From positions 62,001-126,000 of the forward strand of contig CAUJHS010000045.1 of NCBI GenBank assembly GCA_963204915.1: a DNA stretch of 64,000 bases. Reading direction: 5' to 3'. Position 1 is the first letter of the stretch. Every line of letters begins with the position of its first letter. This document shows, piece by piece, positions 16,632-27,644 of this stretch. This stretch comes from Planctomycetota bacterium. GTDB lineage: Bacteria; Planctomycetota; Planctomycetia; Pirellulales; Pirellulaceae. The position numbers and the translations under genes are program-made. The notes below the pieces were generated by a model, which was not told where the DNA came from, made no database searches, and was given only the letters and a program-made list of their open reading frames with translations.

Positions 16632-17972
16632 GTGATTGCTCTCGCCTGGATCCTGATCATCGCGATGATCGCGATCAACGCGCTGTATGTGGCAGCGGAG
16701 TTCTCTGCGGTAAGCGTTCGCCACAGTCGAATTCGCGGTCTTGCGGAAGACGGTAACGCGCGCGCTCGGCGGCTGTTGCCGCGCATCGAAGACCCCGCAA
16801 GTCTTGACCGCTATGTCGCCTGCTCACAAGTCGGCATCACATTTTCTAGCCTGGTGTTGGGGGCCGTGGGGCAGTCGTCGCTTACGTTACAACTGGGCCC
16901 CCTGCTGGAAAATGGGCTCGGCATGAGCCAAGCGGCGGCGTTTTCCACCGCGGCAGTGGTGGTGCTCTTGAGTCTGACGGCCGCGCAAATGGTGCTGGGC
17001 GAACTGGCCCCCAAGTCGCTGGCGTTACAGTTCCCCACACAAACCGCGCTGGCCACCGTCTATCCCATGATCTGGTCGCTGTGGTTGTTCTCGTGGTTTA
17101 TCGCTGTCTTGAACGGCAGCGGCTCGCTGATCTTGCGGTTGATGGGTTCAGGCAGCGGCGGGCACCGCCATATCCACTCGCCCGAGGAAATCGAGTTGCT
17201 CATTGTCGAAAGCCGTGACGGCGGGCTGCTCGAACCCGAGGAGCAATATCGGCTCCATCAGGCTTTGCGTCTCAGCCAGCGCCCCGCGAGCCAACTCATG
17301 GTGGCGCGACTGCATATGGCGACGATCGACGCCGAAGCCTCGCAAAGCCTGGTGCTCAAGCGTGCGGCCGAAAGCCCCTACTCGCGGTTTCCCGTGGTCC
17401 GCGGTTCTAAGGATAACGTGCTGGGCGTGTTGTACATCAAGGATGTGATTGCGCGGTACCTGGAGCATGGCGAGTTGCCGACCGTGACGCAAATGATGCG
17501 GCCGATGCTCACGGCGCCCCGCACCGTGACGGCCGACCGGCTGTTGGCGCTGTTTCGCGAACATCGTTGCCAGCAGGCGATTCTCGTCGACGAATACGGC
17601 GGCATTGAAGGGTTGGTCACGCTGGAAGACGTCCTGACGGAAGTGTTTGGCGATTTCGCCGACGAGTTCAAACGGCCTGACCGGGAACCGGAACGGCTAG
17701 GCGACGGGCGCGTACGCGCCCCCGGACTGACACGACTGGACGATTTATCTGAGTTGCTCGAAGTGAATCTAAGCGGCGACGCCGCCACCGTGGGCGGACT
17801 GGTGCTGAATGCGCTCGGGCGCATGCCCACAGTCGGAGAAAAGATCGAAGTCGGCGGCGTGGAAATCGAGGTCGAGGCCGTATCAAAGCGCACGGTCACC
17901 TCGGTGCTGGTCACACCTCCGCCGTCGCGAAGCCTCGTCTCCGATGACGACGAGGAGGCCGAAGCGTCATGA
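16632..17972 (+). CDS. CNNM/HlyC-CorC family protein, copy 1
   Basis: This is a 446-residue protein starting at GTG. An N-terminal DUF21/CNNM membrane domain (about residues 1-190, roughly four helices, with AAQMVLGELAPKSLALQFP) is followed by two CBS-like segments (about residues 210-340; SRFPVVRGSKDNVLGVLYIKD and ILVDEYGGIEGLVTLEDVL) and a C-terminal CorC_HlyC domain (about residues 355-435). Family members are linked to Mg2+ or Co2+ export and to membrane integrity. It overlaps the next gene by four bases (ATGA); the two are paralogues and were probably produced by duplication. Confidence 0.88.
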   Translation: MIALAWILIIAMIAINALYVAAEFSAVSVRHSRIRGLAEDGNARARRLLPRIEDPASLDRYVACSQVGITFSSLVLGAVGQSSLTLQLGPLLENGLGMSQAAAFSTAAVVVLLSLTAAQMVLGELAPKSLALQFPTQTALATVYPMIWSLWLFSWFIAVLNGSGSLILRLMGSGSGGHRHIHSPEEIELLIVESRDGGLLEPEEQYRLHQALRLSQRPASQLMVARLHMATIDAEASQSLVLKRAAESPYSRFPVVRGSKDNVLGVLYIKDVIARYLEHGELPTVTQMMRPMLTAPRTVTADRLLALFREHRCQQAILVDEYGGIEGLVTLEDVLTEVFGDFADEFKRPDREPERLGDGRVRAPGLTRLDDLSELLEVNLSGDAATVGGLVLNALGRMPTVGEKIEVGGVEIEVEAVSKRTVTSVLVTPPPSRSLVSDDDEEAEAS

Positions 17973-19309
17973 TTGAAATCGCCGTTCCGATCGTCGTTAT
18001 CACGGTGTTGATCTTCATCAACGGTTTGTTTGTGGCGGCCGAGTTCGCTCTGGTCATGGCGCCGCGCGCCGCGATTGAGCGACTGGCCGAGAAAGGCCAA
18101 TGGGCCGCCATCACCCTGCGGCGCATTTTGTCCAATCCGCGTCTCCAAGATCGTTGCATCGCCACAGCTCAGCTTGGCATCACCGTCGCCAGTTTGGGCT
18201 TGGGTATGTATGGCGAGCACGTGCTGGCCGAGTGGTTCGAGCACGGACTGGCGTCGGTGGGCATGTCGAGCTGGATCGGCGTCCACGCCGCCGCCAGCGT
18301 GATGTCGATTGCGCTGCTCACGTACTTGCACATCGTAGTGGGCGAAATGGTGCCCAAGTCTCTCGCATTGCAACGCCCGCAACAGACGGCGTTGTGGCTC
18401 ATTCGGCCCGTGCGCTGGACGTACTTGCTGGCGTACCCCCTGGTTCTTTTGCTGGCGGGCCTGGGCAACGGTTTATTGCGGCTGCTGGGTATTCGCCGGC
18501 AAGCGGTCGGCCACGAGCGTTACTACACGGCCGAGGAATTGCAGTTTGTCATTCGCGAAAGCCAACAAGGCGGCATGTTACGAGCCGAGTCGGGCCGCGT
18601 CCTAAGCGACTTGCTCGAATTCGGCGACATTACCGCCAGTGAAGTCATGGTGCCGCGCACCAAGGCCATTGGCGTGCCGCTTTCAGCGACCACGGCCGAC
18701 ATGAAACGCATCATTCGAGATACGCGGCACACCCGGTATCCCGTCTACGCTGGCGATCTGGACCACATCGACGGACTGGTCCATTTGAAAGATCTGTTCC
18801 GACTGGTGCTAGCGGGCAAAGATCTTTCGCCAGAGATCATTCGCCCCGTGCCGCGCGTTCCCGAAGCGCTCCCCTTGGACCGCGTGCTCGAGTCCATGCG
18901 CGCCGCCCGCGCGCAAATGGTCATCGTCATGGACGAGCATGGCGGAACCGCGGGCATCCTGACGATGGAAGACTTATTCGAAGAAATCGTGGGCGACATT
19001 GAGGAGCCCGGCGGCCTGCAAACCCCGCCCGAGATTTACCGTGACGCCGACGGCGTGCTTTACGCCGCCGGCACCTTGCGCTTGCCCGAAGTGGGCGAGC
19101 ACCTGGGAGTCGAACTAGAGCACGAAGACGTGGACACCGTAAGCGGACTCGTGTTAACGCTGCTGGGACGTCCCGCACAGCCCGGCGATGTGGTCGAATA
19201 CGATCACATCCGTTTCGAAGTGACCGCGGTGGCTGGCCACGGTGTCGAACAATGCCGGGTGACGGAACTCGAACGCCCGGACGAAGACGACGAAGATGAC
19301 GAAGACTGA
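17969..19309 (+). CDS. CNNM/HlyC-CorC family protein, copy 2
   Basis: This is a 446-residue paralogue of the preceding gene with the same architecture: N-terminal CNNM membrane domain containing [14 protein letters not shown], paired CBS motifs ([21 protein letters not shown] and [19 protein letters not shown]) and a C-terminal CorC_HlyC domain ending in an acidic EDDEDDED tail. Identical lengths and the ATGA overlap point to tandem duplication. The two proteins may form a heteromer, as other CNNM proteins form dimers; this is inference. Confidence 0.88.
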   Translation: MIEIAVPIVVITVLIFINGLFVAAEFALVMAPRAAIERLAEKGQWAAITLRRILSNPRLQDRCIATAQLGITVASLGLGMYGEHVLAEWFEHGLASVGMSSWIGVHAAASVMSIALLTYLHIVVGEMVPKSLALQRPQQTALWLIRPVRWTYLLAYPLVLLLAGLGNGLLRLLGIRRQAVGHERYYTAEELQFVIRESQQGGMLRAESGRVLSDLLEFGDITASEVMVPRTKAIGVPLSATTADMKRIIRDTRHTRYPVYAGDLDHIDGLVHLKDLFRLVLAGKDLSPEIIRPVPRVPEALPLDRVLESMRAARAQMVIVMDEHGGTAGILTMEDLFEEIVGDIEEPGGLQTPPEIYRDADGVLYAAGTLRLPEVGEHLGVELEHEDVDTVSGLVLTLLGRPAQPGDVVEYDHIRFEVTAVAGHGVEQCRVTELERPDEDDEDDED

Positions 19310-19334
19310 CGCGAGTCCCTCTTGAACGCAACGT

Positions 19335-20603
19335 CTACTTCGGTTTGATCGGCCACCATTGGTTGATCTTCTTCGTCAGCTCGACAACGGTTTCCGGTTG
19401 ATCCTTCGCCAGATTCTGCTTTTCGGCGGGATCGTTTTTCAGATCGTAAAGTTCGGCGTTGCGGCCGTCTTTGGGCAAAATCAACTTCCACCAGCCGTCG
19501 ATGCACCAGCGATACATCAAGCTCGCGGCCGGGTCGTCCAGGTCGGCCACATCGTGCTCGAAGATCTCTCCGAACAGCGTTTCGCGCTGCGTTGCATCGC
19601 CCTTCTCTTTCCGTAGCAGATTCTCGCCCGGCAGCGAGCCTTCGTTCACGTTGACGCCGCACGCGGCCAGGAGCGTGGGCGCCAGGTCGATGCTGCTAAC
19701 CAGCCTGACATCGTCACGGCGCGGCGTGATGTGGCCGGGCCAGCGAATCATGATCGGCGTGCGAATTCCGCCCTCATGCGGCGAACGTTTGCTGCGCGGA
19801 GCAAAGTTGCGCGAGTCCGGGTCTTGAATCCAGCCGTTGTCGGTCACATACGCCACAAGGGTGTGCTCGCTCAATTTCTTCTGCTCAAGATAGTTCAAGA
19901 GCTGGCCACATGTTTCGTCCCACCATTCGCACATGGCGTAGTACCGCGCGACATGCTCCGAGCGGCCTTCTTTCTGGTATTTCTGAAGAAGGCGTTCGGG
20001 CGGATTGTGTGGCGAATGCGGCAGCATGGGCGCGTACCACACAAAGAACGGCTCGTCGCCGCAGTCGTCAATAAAATCGAACACGGGCTTGAGACCTTGC
20101 CGGCCGATCTTGAGACCCTCGTCACCATGGCGGCCGCCGCGCGCCGGGTCGCCATGCGTCATGCCGTCGGTGAAGCCGCCCTCGGCATAGTTGCCTTCCC
20201 ACCACTTGCCGCTTTGAAAGCTGCGGTAGTTTTTCTCGGCCAGCCACTTGGGAAGCGTTGGGGTTTGCCGCACATGTTTAAGCATGGCGCCGCGGTCGAC
20301 TCCCTGGGGCGGGTCGTTCCCCGTCACCCCATGCTGATGCGGATACAAGCCCGTGATGATCGTCATCAAGCTTGGGCGGCACAAGCTGCTTGGCACGTAT
20401 CCGCGCGTGAAGGTCAAACTCTCGCGAGCCAGCCGATCCAAATGCGGCGTTTGAATCGCTTCATGCTCCAGAAAACTGTAGTCGGTCCAGGCTTGATCGT
20501 CGGACAAGATCAACACCACGTTCGGCTGCCGCGCTTGTGCGATGGTCGTTGTCGCAAGAACGCCCAGCGCGCTGGCGAACAAAAGACTTCGGAGTGAGTT
20601 CAT
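19335..20603 (-). CDS. Exported sulfatase-family protein with altered CxPxR motif
   Basis: This is a 422-residue protein with a signal peptide (residues 1-24) and the alkaline-phosphatase-like sulfatase fold: NVVLILSDDQAWTDY (metal Asp pair), then the active-site region SSLCRPSLMTIITGLYPHQHG, MLPHSPHNPP (catalytic His) and VAYVTDNGW (late metal site). The Cys at residue 75 should be matured to formylglycine, but position +4 is Leu, not the usual Arg. The start ATG at 20603 lies just before the signal peptide. Planctomycetes carry many sulfatases for sulfated polysaccharides; the substrate is unknown. Confidence 0.85.
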   Translation of the reverse strand: MNSLRSLLFASALGVLATTTIAQARQPNVVLILSDDQAWTDYSFLEHEAIQTPHLDRLARESLTFTRGYVPSSLCRPSLMTIITGLYPHQHGVTGNDPPQGVDRGAMLKHVRQTPTLPKWLAEKNYRSFQSGKWWEGNYAEGGFTDGMTHGDPARGGRHGDEGLKIGRQGLKPVFDFIDDCGDEPFFVWYAPMLPHSPHNPPERLLQKYQKEGRSEHVARYYAMCEWWDETCGQLLNYLEQKKLSEHTLVAYVTDNGWIQDPDSRNFAPRSKRSPHEGGIRTPIMIRWPGHITPRRDDVRLVSSIDLAPTLLAACGVNVNEGSLPGENLLRKEKGDATQRETLFGEIFEHDVADLDDPAASLMYRWCIDGWWKLILPKDGRNAELYDLKNDPAEKQNLAKDQPETVVELTKKINQWWPIKPK

Positions 20604-20785
20604 GGGGTTTACGATCAAGAACGGAAAGAGAAAGCGTGCGTGGTTCTGAGTGTATCCTCCCCGCGTCGGGAATTTCAATCTCTTGGGCTTTATCTCTTTT
20701 GCCGCGACGTTGTGTTACAATCCCTCAGGGCCGAGGAGAGCGTGCGGCGATGTGTTAACCAACCTTGATGCGGAGGATGTTCTTC

Positions 20786-21541
20786 ATGTGCAAGTCGACC
20801 TGGCGTGGAGCTTGTTGGGCCTTGGTGCTTATGGCTCTTGGCGGTCTCACCGCAACGGCGCAAGAAACCGCCCCGAAGATTAAGGTTCTCATCATCACCG
20901 GGTTTGACGCGGGAGGCCACAAGTGGCGCGAAACTACGCCGCAAACCGTCGCCACGCTGGAAGAGTCGGGGCGATTCGAAGTACGGGTCTCCGAAGATAT
21001 CAGTATTTTGGAGTCGTCTCTGCTTAGCCAGTACGACGTCCTGGTGCTCAACTACGGTTTCTGGAATGAACCGGAACCAACGGAAGAAGCTAAGAAGAAC
21101 TTGCTGGAATACGTCAAGTCCGGCAAGGGATTGGCGCCGTTGCACTTTGCGTGCAGTTCCTTCCAGGAGTGGGATGAATATCGTGAATTGCTTGGCCGAG
21201 TATGGGTCAAAGGAACGGGCGGACACGGCCCACGCGGCGGTTTTACCGTGAACATCAAGGCGAAAGATCACCCCGTGACGAAGGGCATGTCCGACTTCCA
21301 AGCCGATGACGAACTCTACGCTAAGCTCAGCGGCGACGCCGAAATCGAGGTCCTCGCCTCGGCCGACTCCGACTGGAGCAACCAGACCGAGCCGATCGTC
21401 TTTGTGAAACCGTATGGCAAAGGTCGCGTGGTGCATAACGTGCTGGGGCACGATACACGCGCGAGAGAAAACCCGGCCTTTCAAGAACTCTTGCGGCGCG
21501 GCGTCGAATGGGCCGCCACGGGCAAGGTTGACGCAAAGTAA
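20786..21541 (+). CDS. Exported ThuA-domain protein
   Basis: This is a 251-residue protein with a signal peptide (residues 1-26, ending TATAQ). The domain resembles ThuA/trehalose-utilisation proteins with a class I glutamine-amidotransferase-like fold: KVLIITGFDAGGHKWR near the start, YDVLVLNYGFWN, then YVKSGKGLAPLHFACSSF with the Cys in the expected nucleophile region, and GKGRVVHNVLGHDTR near the end. I chose the ATG at 20786 because GGAGG at 20772-20776 lies nine bases before it. The homologous family is common in planctomycetes and the biochemical role is unsettled. Confidence 0.85.
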   Translation: MCKSTWRGACWALVLMALGGLTATAQETAPKIKVLIITGFDAGGHKWRETTPQTVATLEESGRFEVRVSEDISILESSLLSQYDVLVLNYGFWNEPEPTEEAKKNLLEYVKSGKGLAPLHFACSSFQEWDEYRELLGRVWVKGTGGHGPRGGFTVNIKAKDHPVTKGMSDFQADDELYAKLSGDAEIEVLASADSDWSNQTEPIVFVKPYGKGRVVHNVLGHDTRARENPAFQELLRRGVEWAATGKVDAK

Positions 21542-21614
21542 TCGACCCCTGCGTAGCGCCGCTGTCGATTCGAGCGAGTATTGCTCGGAGCGCGCGCTTC
21601 CCCTGCGAGCCGCT

Positions 21615-22178
21615 TCAGGCTTCGGAGGTCCGATCTCCTTTCGCTTCAAGCTCGCGCAAGCGCGCCTCCAACCGCTCAATCTTTTGCGCTAACTCCTTCT
21701 GCGCCAACTCACCCTCGGGTGGAGCAGGAGCCGGGTTGGGCAGCGGCGCCATGTCGGGCGCAGGCGCTGCCTCCGCCGCCGCAGCGGGTTTCGCGCCTAT
21801 CCCGTCCAGCCAGGCTTTGACCCAATGCATGGGCGCGGCGAGCTTTGCCGCGGCGCTGTGCCGGTGCATATACTCCAGGTACGTCAGCGAGTGGCGGAAG
21901 TAGTCGCGCAGAAACTCCGTCATCACGTCGTTCGATCGCACGATGAAGTGCAGCATCTCGGCCGGGAAGAGCGACATTTTCTCTGGCTGCCGGTCCACAA
22001 TGATTTGCGTTAACACCAGCCGCGTAATGTTCTCGTCGCTTTGGCTATCGCGAATTTCGACCGTATGACCAGCCTGAATCATTGCTTCGATCTCTTGAAG
22101 CGAAACGTACTTGCTCAAGTGCCGGGCATAAAAGCGACGGTTCGGGTATCGCTTGATTTGAAGAACGTCGTTGGACAT
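21615..22178 (-). CDS. phaR: Polyhydroxyalkanoate synthesis regulator (PhaR-type)
   Basis: This is a 187-residue protein with the PhaR/PhbF DNA-binding domain at the start (IKRYPNRRFYARHLSKYVSL near residues 8-27), followed by the PHB_acc-type region with TRLVLTQIIVDRQ. A Pro/Ala-rich linker leads to a C-terminal coiled coil rich in Glu, Leu and Arg. PhaR proteins bind both PHA granules and the promoters of phasin genes. The ATG at 22178 has AGGAG at proper spacing upstream. It faces a phasin-like gene across a 252-base AT-rich region, the classic arrangement of regulator and target. Confidence 0.85.
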   Translation of the reverse strand: MSNDVLQIKRYPNRRFYARHLSKYVSLQEIEAMIQAGHTVEIRDSQSDENITRLVLTQIIVDRQPEKMSLFPAEMLHFIVRSNDVMTEFLRDYFRHSLTYLEYMHRHSAAAKLAAPMHWVKAWLDGIGAKPAAAAEAAPAPDMAPLPNPAPAPPEGELAQKELAQKIERLEARLRELEAKGDRTSEA

Positions 22179-22430
22179 GAGTTGCTCCTGCAAACCACTC
22201 AGTGCTTGCCACTTTGATTATAGGCGACATCTAGCGCAGACGCATCATTTTTTTCAAAAATCCGAAGTAAAGCATAAAACTTGAATCATTAATCAACATT
22301 AAACAGTTACAATTTAATGACTTACATGCATTTCGCACTTGCAGCAAATTCATCTTGACTTTGAACCCGAAAAGACGGAGAATTGGAGTGTGGCGTTTCG
22401 CTCGTTCCCATCGTTCCAGGAGACTTTACC
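22179..22430. promoter_or_regulatory. Divergent control region between phaR and the phasin gene
   Basis: This AT-rich region holds a minus-strand TATAAT box at 22217-22222 for phaR. A stretch of TGC/GCA words follows (about 22328-22347: TGCATTTCGCACTTGCAGCA), which resembles the TGC-rich sites described for PhaR of Paracoccus. On the plus strand a TACAAT lies near 22306-22312. The region probably carries both promoters and a PhaR operator; exact sites are inferred. Confidence 0.45.
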
Positions 22431-22868
22431 ATGACGACGCAAACCACCTCCTCAACCGGCGTGTTTGAAGAAGTGTTCGACAACGTTCGCAAGGCCGCCG
22501 AAGCGAACTTGAAAATGCAACAAGAAATCTTCCGCCAATGGACCACGATGTGGCCCGGCATGCCCACCCCACAATCCATTTGGGTGGACAAAATGCGCGA
22601 TTTCCAGAAGCAATGGGGCAATACCGTGACCGATCTGGCCAAAAAGCACAAAGCCACCATGGATCGTCAGTACGATGCCGCGCTCGAATCACTCGATGAC
22701 GCGCTGCGTCTGGCCGAAGCCAAGACTCCGGAAGAACTGCGCAAGCGGACCGAACAACTCTGCCGCAAGACGATTGATTGCGTGCGCGAGATTTCAGAAG
22801 CCCAAGTGAAGGAAATGCAAGACGCCGCTCGCAAATGGACCGAACTGATGACGAAAGCGGGAGGCTAG
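22431..22868 (+). CDS. Phasin-like protein
   Basis: This is a 145-residue helical protein with [20 protein letters not shown] near the start, a MWPG turn, and long helices rich in Ala, Glu, Lys and Arg. The pattern suits phasins, which coat polyhydroxyalkanoate granules, and the position opposite phaR supports it. AGGAG precedes the ATG. No PHA synthase gene is in the window, so granule function is inference. Similar helical proteins also occur as general membrane-associated proteins. Confidence 0.7.
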   Translation: MTTQTTSSTGVFEEVFDNVRKAAEANLKMQQEIFRQWTTMWPGMPTPQSIWVDKMRDFQKQWGNTVTDLAKKHKATMDRQYDAALESLDDALRLAEAKTPEELRKRTEQLCRKTIDCVREISEAQVKEMQDAARKWTELMTKAGG

Positions 22869-23029
22869 TCGGCCACGTGACACGTGAATACGCCGTAGAT
22901 CACACCGCCTTTTTCCGTCGTTGTCGTCAAGGTGAAGTCCTCGCTTGCGTTGTCCGAGCCAGATTCCGCACCTATCAACCTGGACGACCATCGACGAACG
23001 GGCCTCACCTTCCTGCAAGACGCACCCCT

Positions 23030-24562
<1,533 letters not shown>

Positions 24563-24767
24563 CGCAAGAAGGACCGCGCTTGCCGAAGCGAAGCCGCTCG
24601 CCTCCGAGAAGCGCGCTCAAACGAAACCTACTGACGCGACACCATGAGCAGACACGCTTCCTCGACCCGCCGGTGGCGTACGCCGCGGAAGCGGTTCAAC
24701 AAGCGATACGAAACGCCTTGCGACAATCGGCCGTGCGTTTGAATTCGCGATGGTTGGAGAACCGCCC

Positions 24768-26753
24768 GTGTTCAAGAAAATCCTGATCGCCAACCGAGGC
24801 GAAATCGCCTGCCGCGTGATCAAAACCGCCCGCAAGATGGGCATCGCCACAGTGGCGGTTTACTCCGAAGCAGACAAAGACGCCCTTCACGTAGGCATGG
24901 CCGATGAAGCGGTTTGCATTGGTCCGCCCCCCAGCAGCCAAAGCTACCTGGTAGCCGAAAAGATTCTCCAAGCCTGCCTCGACACCCAGGCCGAAGCGGT
25001 GCATCCGGGCTATGGGTTCCTTTCGGAGAACGCCGCCTTCGCCAAGCGATTGGAAGACGCAGGCGTGGCGTTCATCGGCCCCAGGCCGCACGCCATTGTC
25101 AGTATGGGCGATAAAATTGCGTCCAAACGACTGGCCCGAGAGGCGGGAGTCAGCACGGTTCCCGGTCATACCGAGGTAATCCGCAACGCCGACCACGCCG
25201 TCGCCATCGCCCGAGAGATCGGCTACCCGGTGATGCTCAAAGCGAGCGCTGGCGGCGGTGGCAAAGGCATTCGCGTCGCCCGCCATGATGAGGAATGCCG
25301 CGACGGATTCCAGCGCACCACGAACGAAGCGCGTTCCAGCTTTGGCGACGAGCGCGTTTTTATCGAGAAGTTCATCGAAGAGCCGCGGCACATTGAAATT
25401 CAAATCCTGGCCGATAGCCACGGCCACGTGATCCACCTGGGCGAACGCGAATGTTCGCTCCAGCGCCGTCATCAAAAGGTGATTGAAGAGGCGCCGTCTC
25501 CCTTTCTGGATGAGGCGACCCGCGCCGCGATGGGCGCGCAAGCGGTGGCGCTGGCCCGCGCCGTCGAGTATCGCTCGGCCGGCACAGTCGAGTTCATTGT
25601 CGATGCGAACCGCAAGTTCTATTTTCTCGAAATGAACACGCGGTTGCAGGTTGAGCATCCGGTGACGGAGTTCATCACGGGGCTCGACCTGGTTGAGCTT
25701 ATGATTCGCGTCGCCGCGGGCGAACGCTTGCCTATCACGCAGGAGGACGTGAAGTTGCAAGGTTGGGCCATCGAAGCTCGTGTGTATGCGGAGGACCCAT
25801 TCCGGAACTTTTTGCCTTCCATCGGCCGACTGGTGCGCTACCTGCCGCCCGCCGAAACCCGTACCGTGCGTGTTGACACGGGCGTTTACGAGGGCGGCGA
25901 AGTGTCGATGTACTATGATCCGATGATCGCCAAGCTGATTGCGTACGGACTGAATCGCGAGCAGGCCACCGCTCATCTGCGCGACGCCTTGAACGAGTTT
26001 TACATTCGCGGCGTCTCGCACAACATCAGCTTCCTAGCCGCGCTTTTGATGCATCCGCGCTTCCGCGAGGGGCGCCTCAGCACTAACTTGATCGCCCAAG
26101 AGTACCCGCAGGGTTTTCACCCCGCGGACGTCGTGCACGATGAGCCGAATCTGCTCATTGCCGTGGCCGCTGCAATTCACCGCCGGTACATGGATCGAGC
26201 CGCCAAGATCACGGGTCAACTTCCCGGTTATGAGCGTGAAGTGCATGACGACTGGGTGGTGGTGATGAACGGCGACCACTACCCGGTCAACGTGCAGGCC
26301 GTGCATGGCGGTCATGACGTCATACACAATGGCCAAACCTATCGTGTGTTTAGCGAATGGCAGTTCGGCCAACCGTTGTTCCAAGGCGTGGTGAACGGTA
26401 ACGCAATTTGCATTCAAGTCGAGCGCCGCAACTTGATCTATCGCCTGTTTCACTGGGGTTCGCAAATCGACGTGCAGGTGCTCACACGCCGCGCGGCCGA
26501 GTTGCTCCGCTGCATGCCGGTCAAGGCAGCGCCCGACACATCCAAGTTCTTGCTCTCTCCCATGCCCGGGTTGCTCACCCAATTGCTGGTCAACCTGGGA
26601 GACGAAATCAAATCGGACCAACCTTTGGCGGTGGTCGAAGCGATGAAGATGGAGAACGTCTTGCGCGCCGAACGCGATGCGCGAGTGGCCAAGGTGCATG
26701 CCGCCGTCGGCGACACCTTAGCTGTGGATCAACCGATCCTTGAATTCGAATAA
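24768..26753 (+). CDS. pccA: Acyl-CoA carboxylase alpha subunit (biotin carboxylase plus BCCP)
   Basis: This is a 661-residue protein. Biotin carboxylase comes first (FKKILIANRGEIACRVIKTA at the start; KASAGGGGKGIRV ATP-grasp loop; YFLEMNTRLQVEHPVTE catalytic segment), then a linker domain, then the biotinyl domain with AMKMENVL near the end, where Lys627 is the biotin site. It carboxylates biotin with bicarbonate and ATP. The GTG at 24768 follows GGAGAA and gives the family N-terminus; the ATG at 24750 would add six residues. With pccB it forms a complete acyl-CoA carboxylase. Confidence 0.9.
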   Translation: MFKKILIANRGEIACRVIKTARKMGIATVAVYSEADKDALHVGMADEAVCIGPPPSSQSYLVAEKILQACLDTQAEAVHPGYGFLSENAAFAKRLEDAGVAFIGPRPHAIVSMGDKIASKRLAREAGVSTVPGHTEVIRNADHAVAIAREIGYPVMLKASAGGGGKGIRVARHDEECRDGFQRTTNEARSSFGDERVFIEKFIEEPRHIEIQILADSHGHVIHLGERECSLQRRHQKVIEEAPSPFLDEATRAAMGAQAVALARAVEYRSAGTVEFIVDANRKFYFLEMNTRLQVEHPVTEFITGLDLVELMIRVAAGERLPITQEDVKLQGWAIEARVYAEDPFRNFLPSIGRLVRYLPPAETRTVRVDTGVYEGGEVSMYYDPMIAKLIAYGLNREQATAHLRDALNEFYIRGVSHNISFLAALLMHPRFREGRLSTNLIAQEYPQGFHPADVVHDEPNLLIAVAAAIHRRYMDRAAKITGQLPGYEREVHDDWVVVMNGDHYPVNVQAVHGGHDVIHNGQTYRVFSEWQFGQPLFQGVVNGNAICIQVERRNLIYRLFHWGSQIDVQVLTRRAAELLRCMPVKAAPDTSKFLLSPMPGLLTQLLVNLGDEIKSDQPLAVVEAMKMENVLRAERDARVAKVHAAVGDTLAVDQPILEFE

Positions 26754-26896
26754 CCCCTCCGCCGTTTCGAGGCGATTTTGACCCGAACGCGGTAGAAGCG
26801 GCTCGCAGGGGATCTAGCGAGGCGGCGCTCCGCGTGAGCAAGCCGCGTTGCAGCATCAGCCATTTCTACGCGCCATGCAGTAACGGAGAGATCGTC

Positions 26897-27127
26897 ATGG
26901 ACCAACATATGTACAAGGTGATCGAACTTGTCGGCGTGAGCAGCGAGTCTTGGGAAAAGGCCGCCGCCACCGTGGTCGAAGCAGCCGCAAAGCATTTGAA
27001 AGACCTGCGTATCGGCGAGGTCACGCAAATGGACATGCAAATCGCCGACGGCAAAGTCGTGGCGTACCGAGTGAAAGTCAAGGTCTCGTTCAAGTACCAT
27101 CCCGAGATTCACGGCAATCTCGCTTAA
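26897..27127 (+). CDS. Dodecin family protein
   Basis: This is a 76-residue protein matching dodecins: YKVIELVGVSSESWEKAAA at the start and a beta-strand end YRVKVKVSFKY. Dodecins assemble into 12-subunit shells that bind flavins or CoA. The start ATG has GGAGAG upstream. It is likely independent of the carboxylase genes, with a 143-base gap. The convergent hairpin downstream (27171-27204) probably ends its transcript. Confidence 0.88.
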   Translation: MDQHMYKVIELVGVSSESWEKAAATVVEAAAKHLKDLRIGEVTQMDMQIADGKVVAYRVKVKVSFKYHPEIHGNLA

Positions 27128-27170
27128 AGCGAACTCGCATCTCCAGCGGGCGCCATGGGCGCGACAGCAG

Positions 27171-27204
27171 AACCACGCCGTCGTCGGTGGTACGGCGTGC
27201 GGTT
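27171..27204. terminator. Bidirectional hairpin between convergent genes
   Basis: AACCACGCCGT at 27171-27181 pairs with ACGGCGTGCGGTT at 27192-27204 with a two-base bulge. It lies between the dodecin gene and the convergent small membrane protein gene and touches that gene's stop codon. It has no long T-run on either side. Confidence 0.45.
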
Positions 27205-27514
27205 ACGCTTTCGCCCTTCCCACACGTTCGCGCCACAGCGCCGCCAGAATGCGTGACTTGAACCGTGCGAACCGCTTGTATTGGTGAAAAAGGGTCAATC
27301 CGATTCCTTCCACCACCAACAGGGCTGCGCCCCACCAGGGGATCCCCCGCGACGCGGCGAACAACAGGAGTAGCACCAGGGCGGCAATGAGGTAACTGCG
27401 CACCAGCGCCGCAGTCGTTTCTTTCTCGTACTTTTGGTTTAAGCGCGCCAGAAAGCGTTCTTCGCGCTCGGTCAGGCCAGGTTGAACGGGCTGTGATTCG
27501 GTCGTCATGGGCAT
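27203..27514 (-). CDS. Small two-helix membrane protein of unknown function
   Basis: This is a 103-residue protein with a soluble N-terminus of about 35 residues containing the acidic-basic segment REERFLARLNQKYEKET, two membrane segments (about residues 38-58 and 60-77), and a basic tail. The overall topology resembles small planctomycete membrane proteins, but no family is recognised. ATG codons at 27514 and 27508 are both possible, and neither has a clear ribosome-binding site. Confidence 0.5.
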   Translation of the reverse strand: MPMTTESQPVQPGLTEREERFLARLNQKYEKETTAALVRSYLIAALVLLLLFAASRGIPWWGAALLVVEGIGLTLFHQYKRFARFKSRILAALWRERVGRAKA

Positions 27515-27644
27515 ACCGGATTGGCGAGAGCGTCACGGCAAAGACCTCACTCCGCGCGCCGTTCTTCGACCGGCCGCCGAAACCGAACCTCGCACGGAAG
27601 ACACCCTCTACTATGCGATTCGAGCGAAGTATTGGGAAGGCGCC

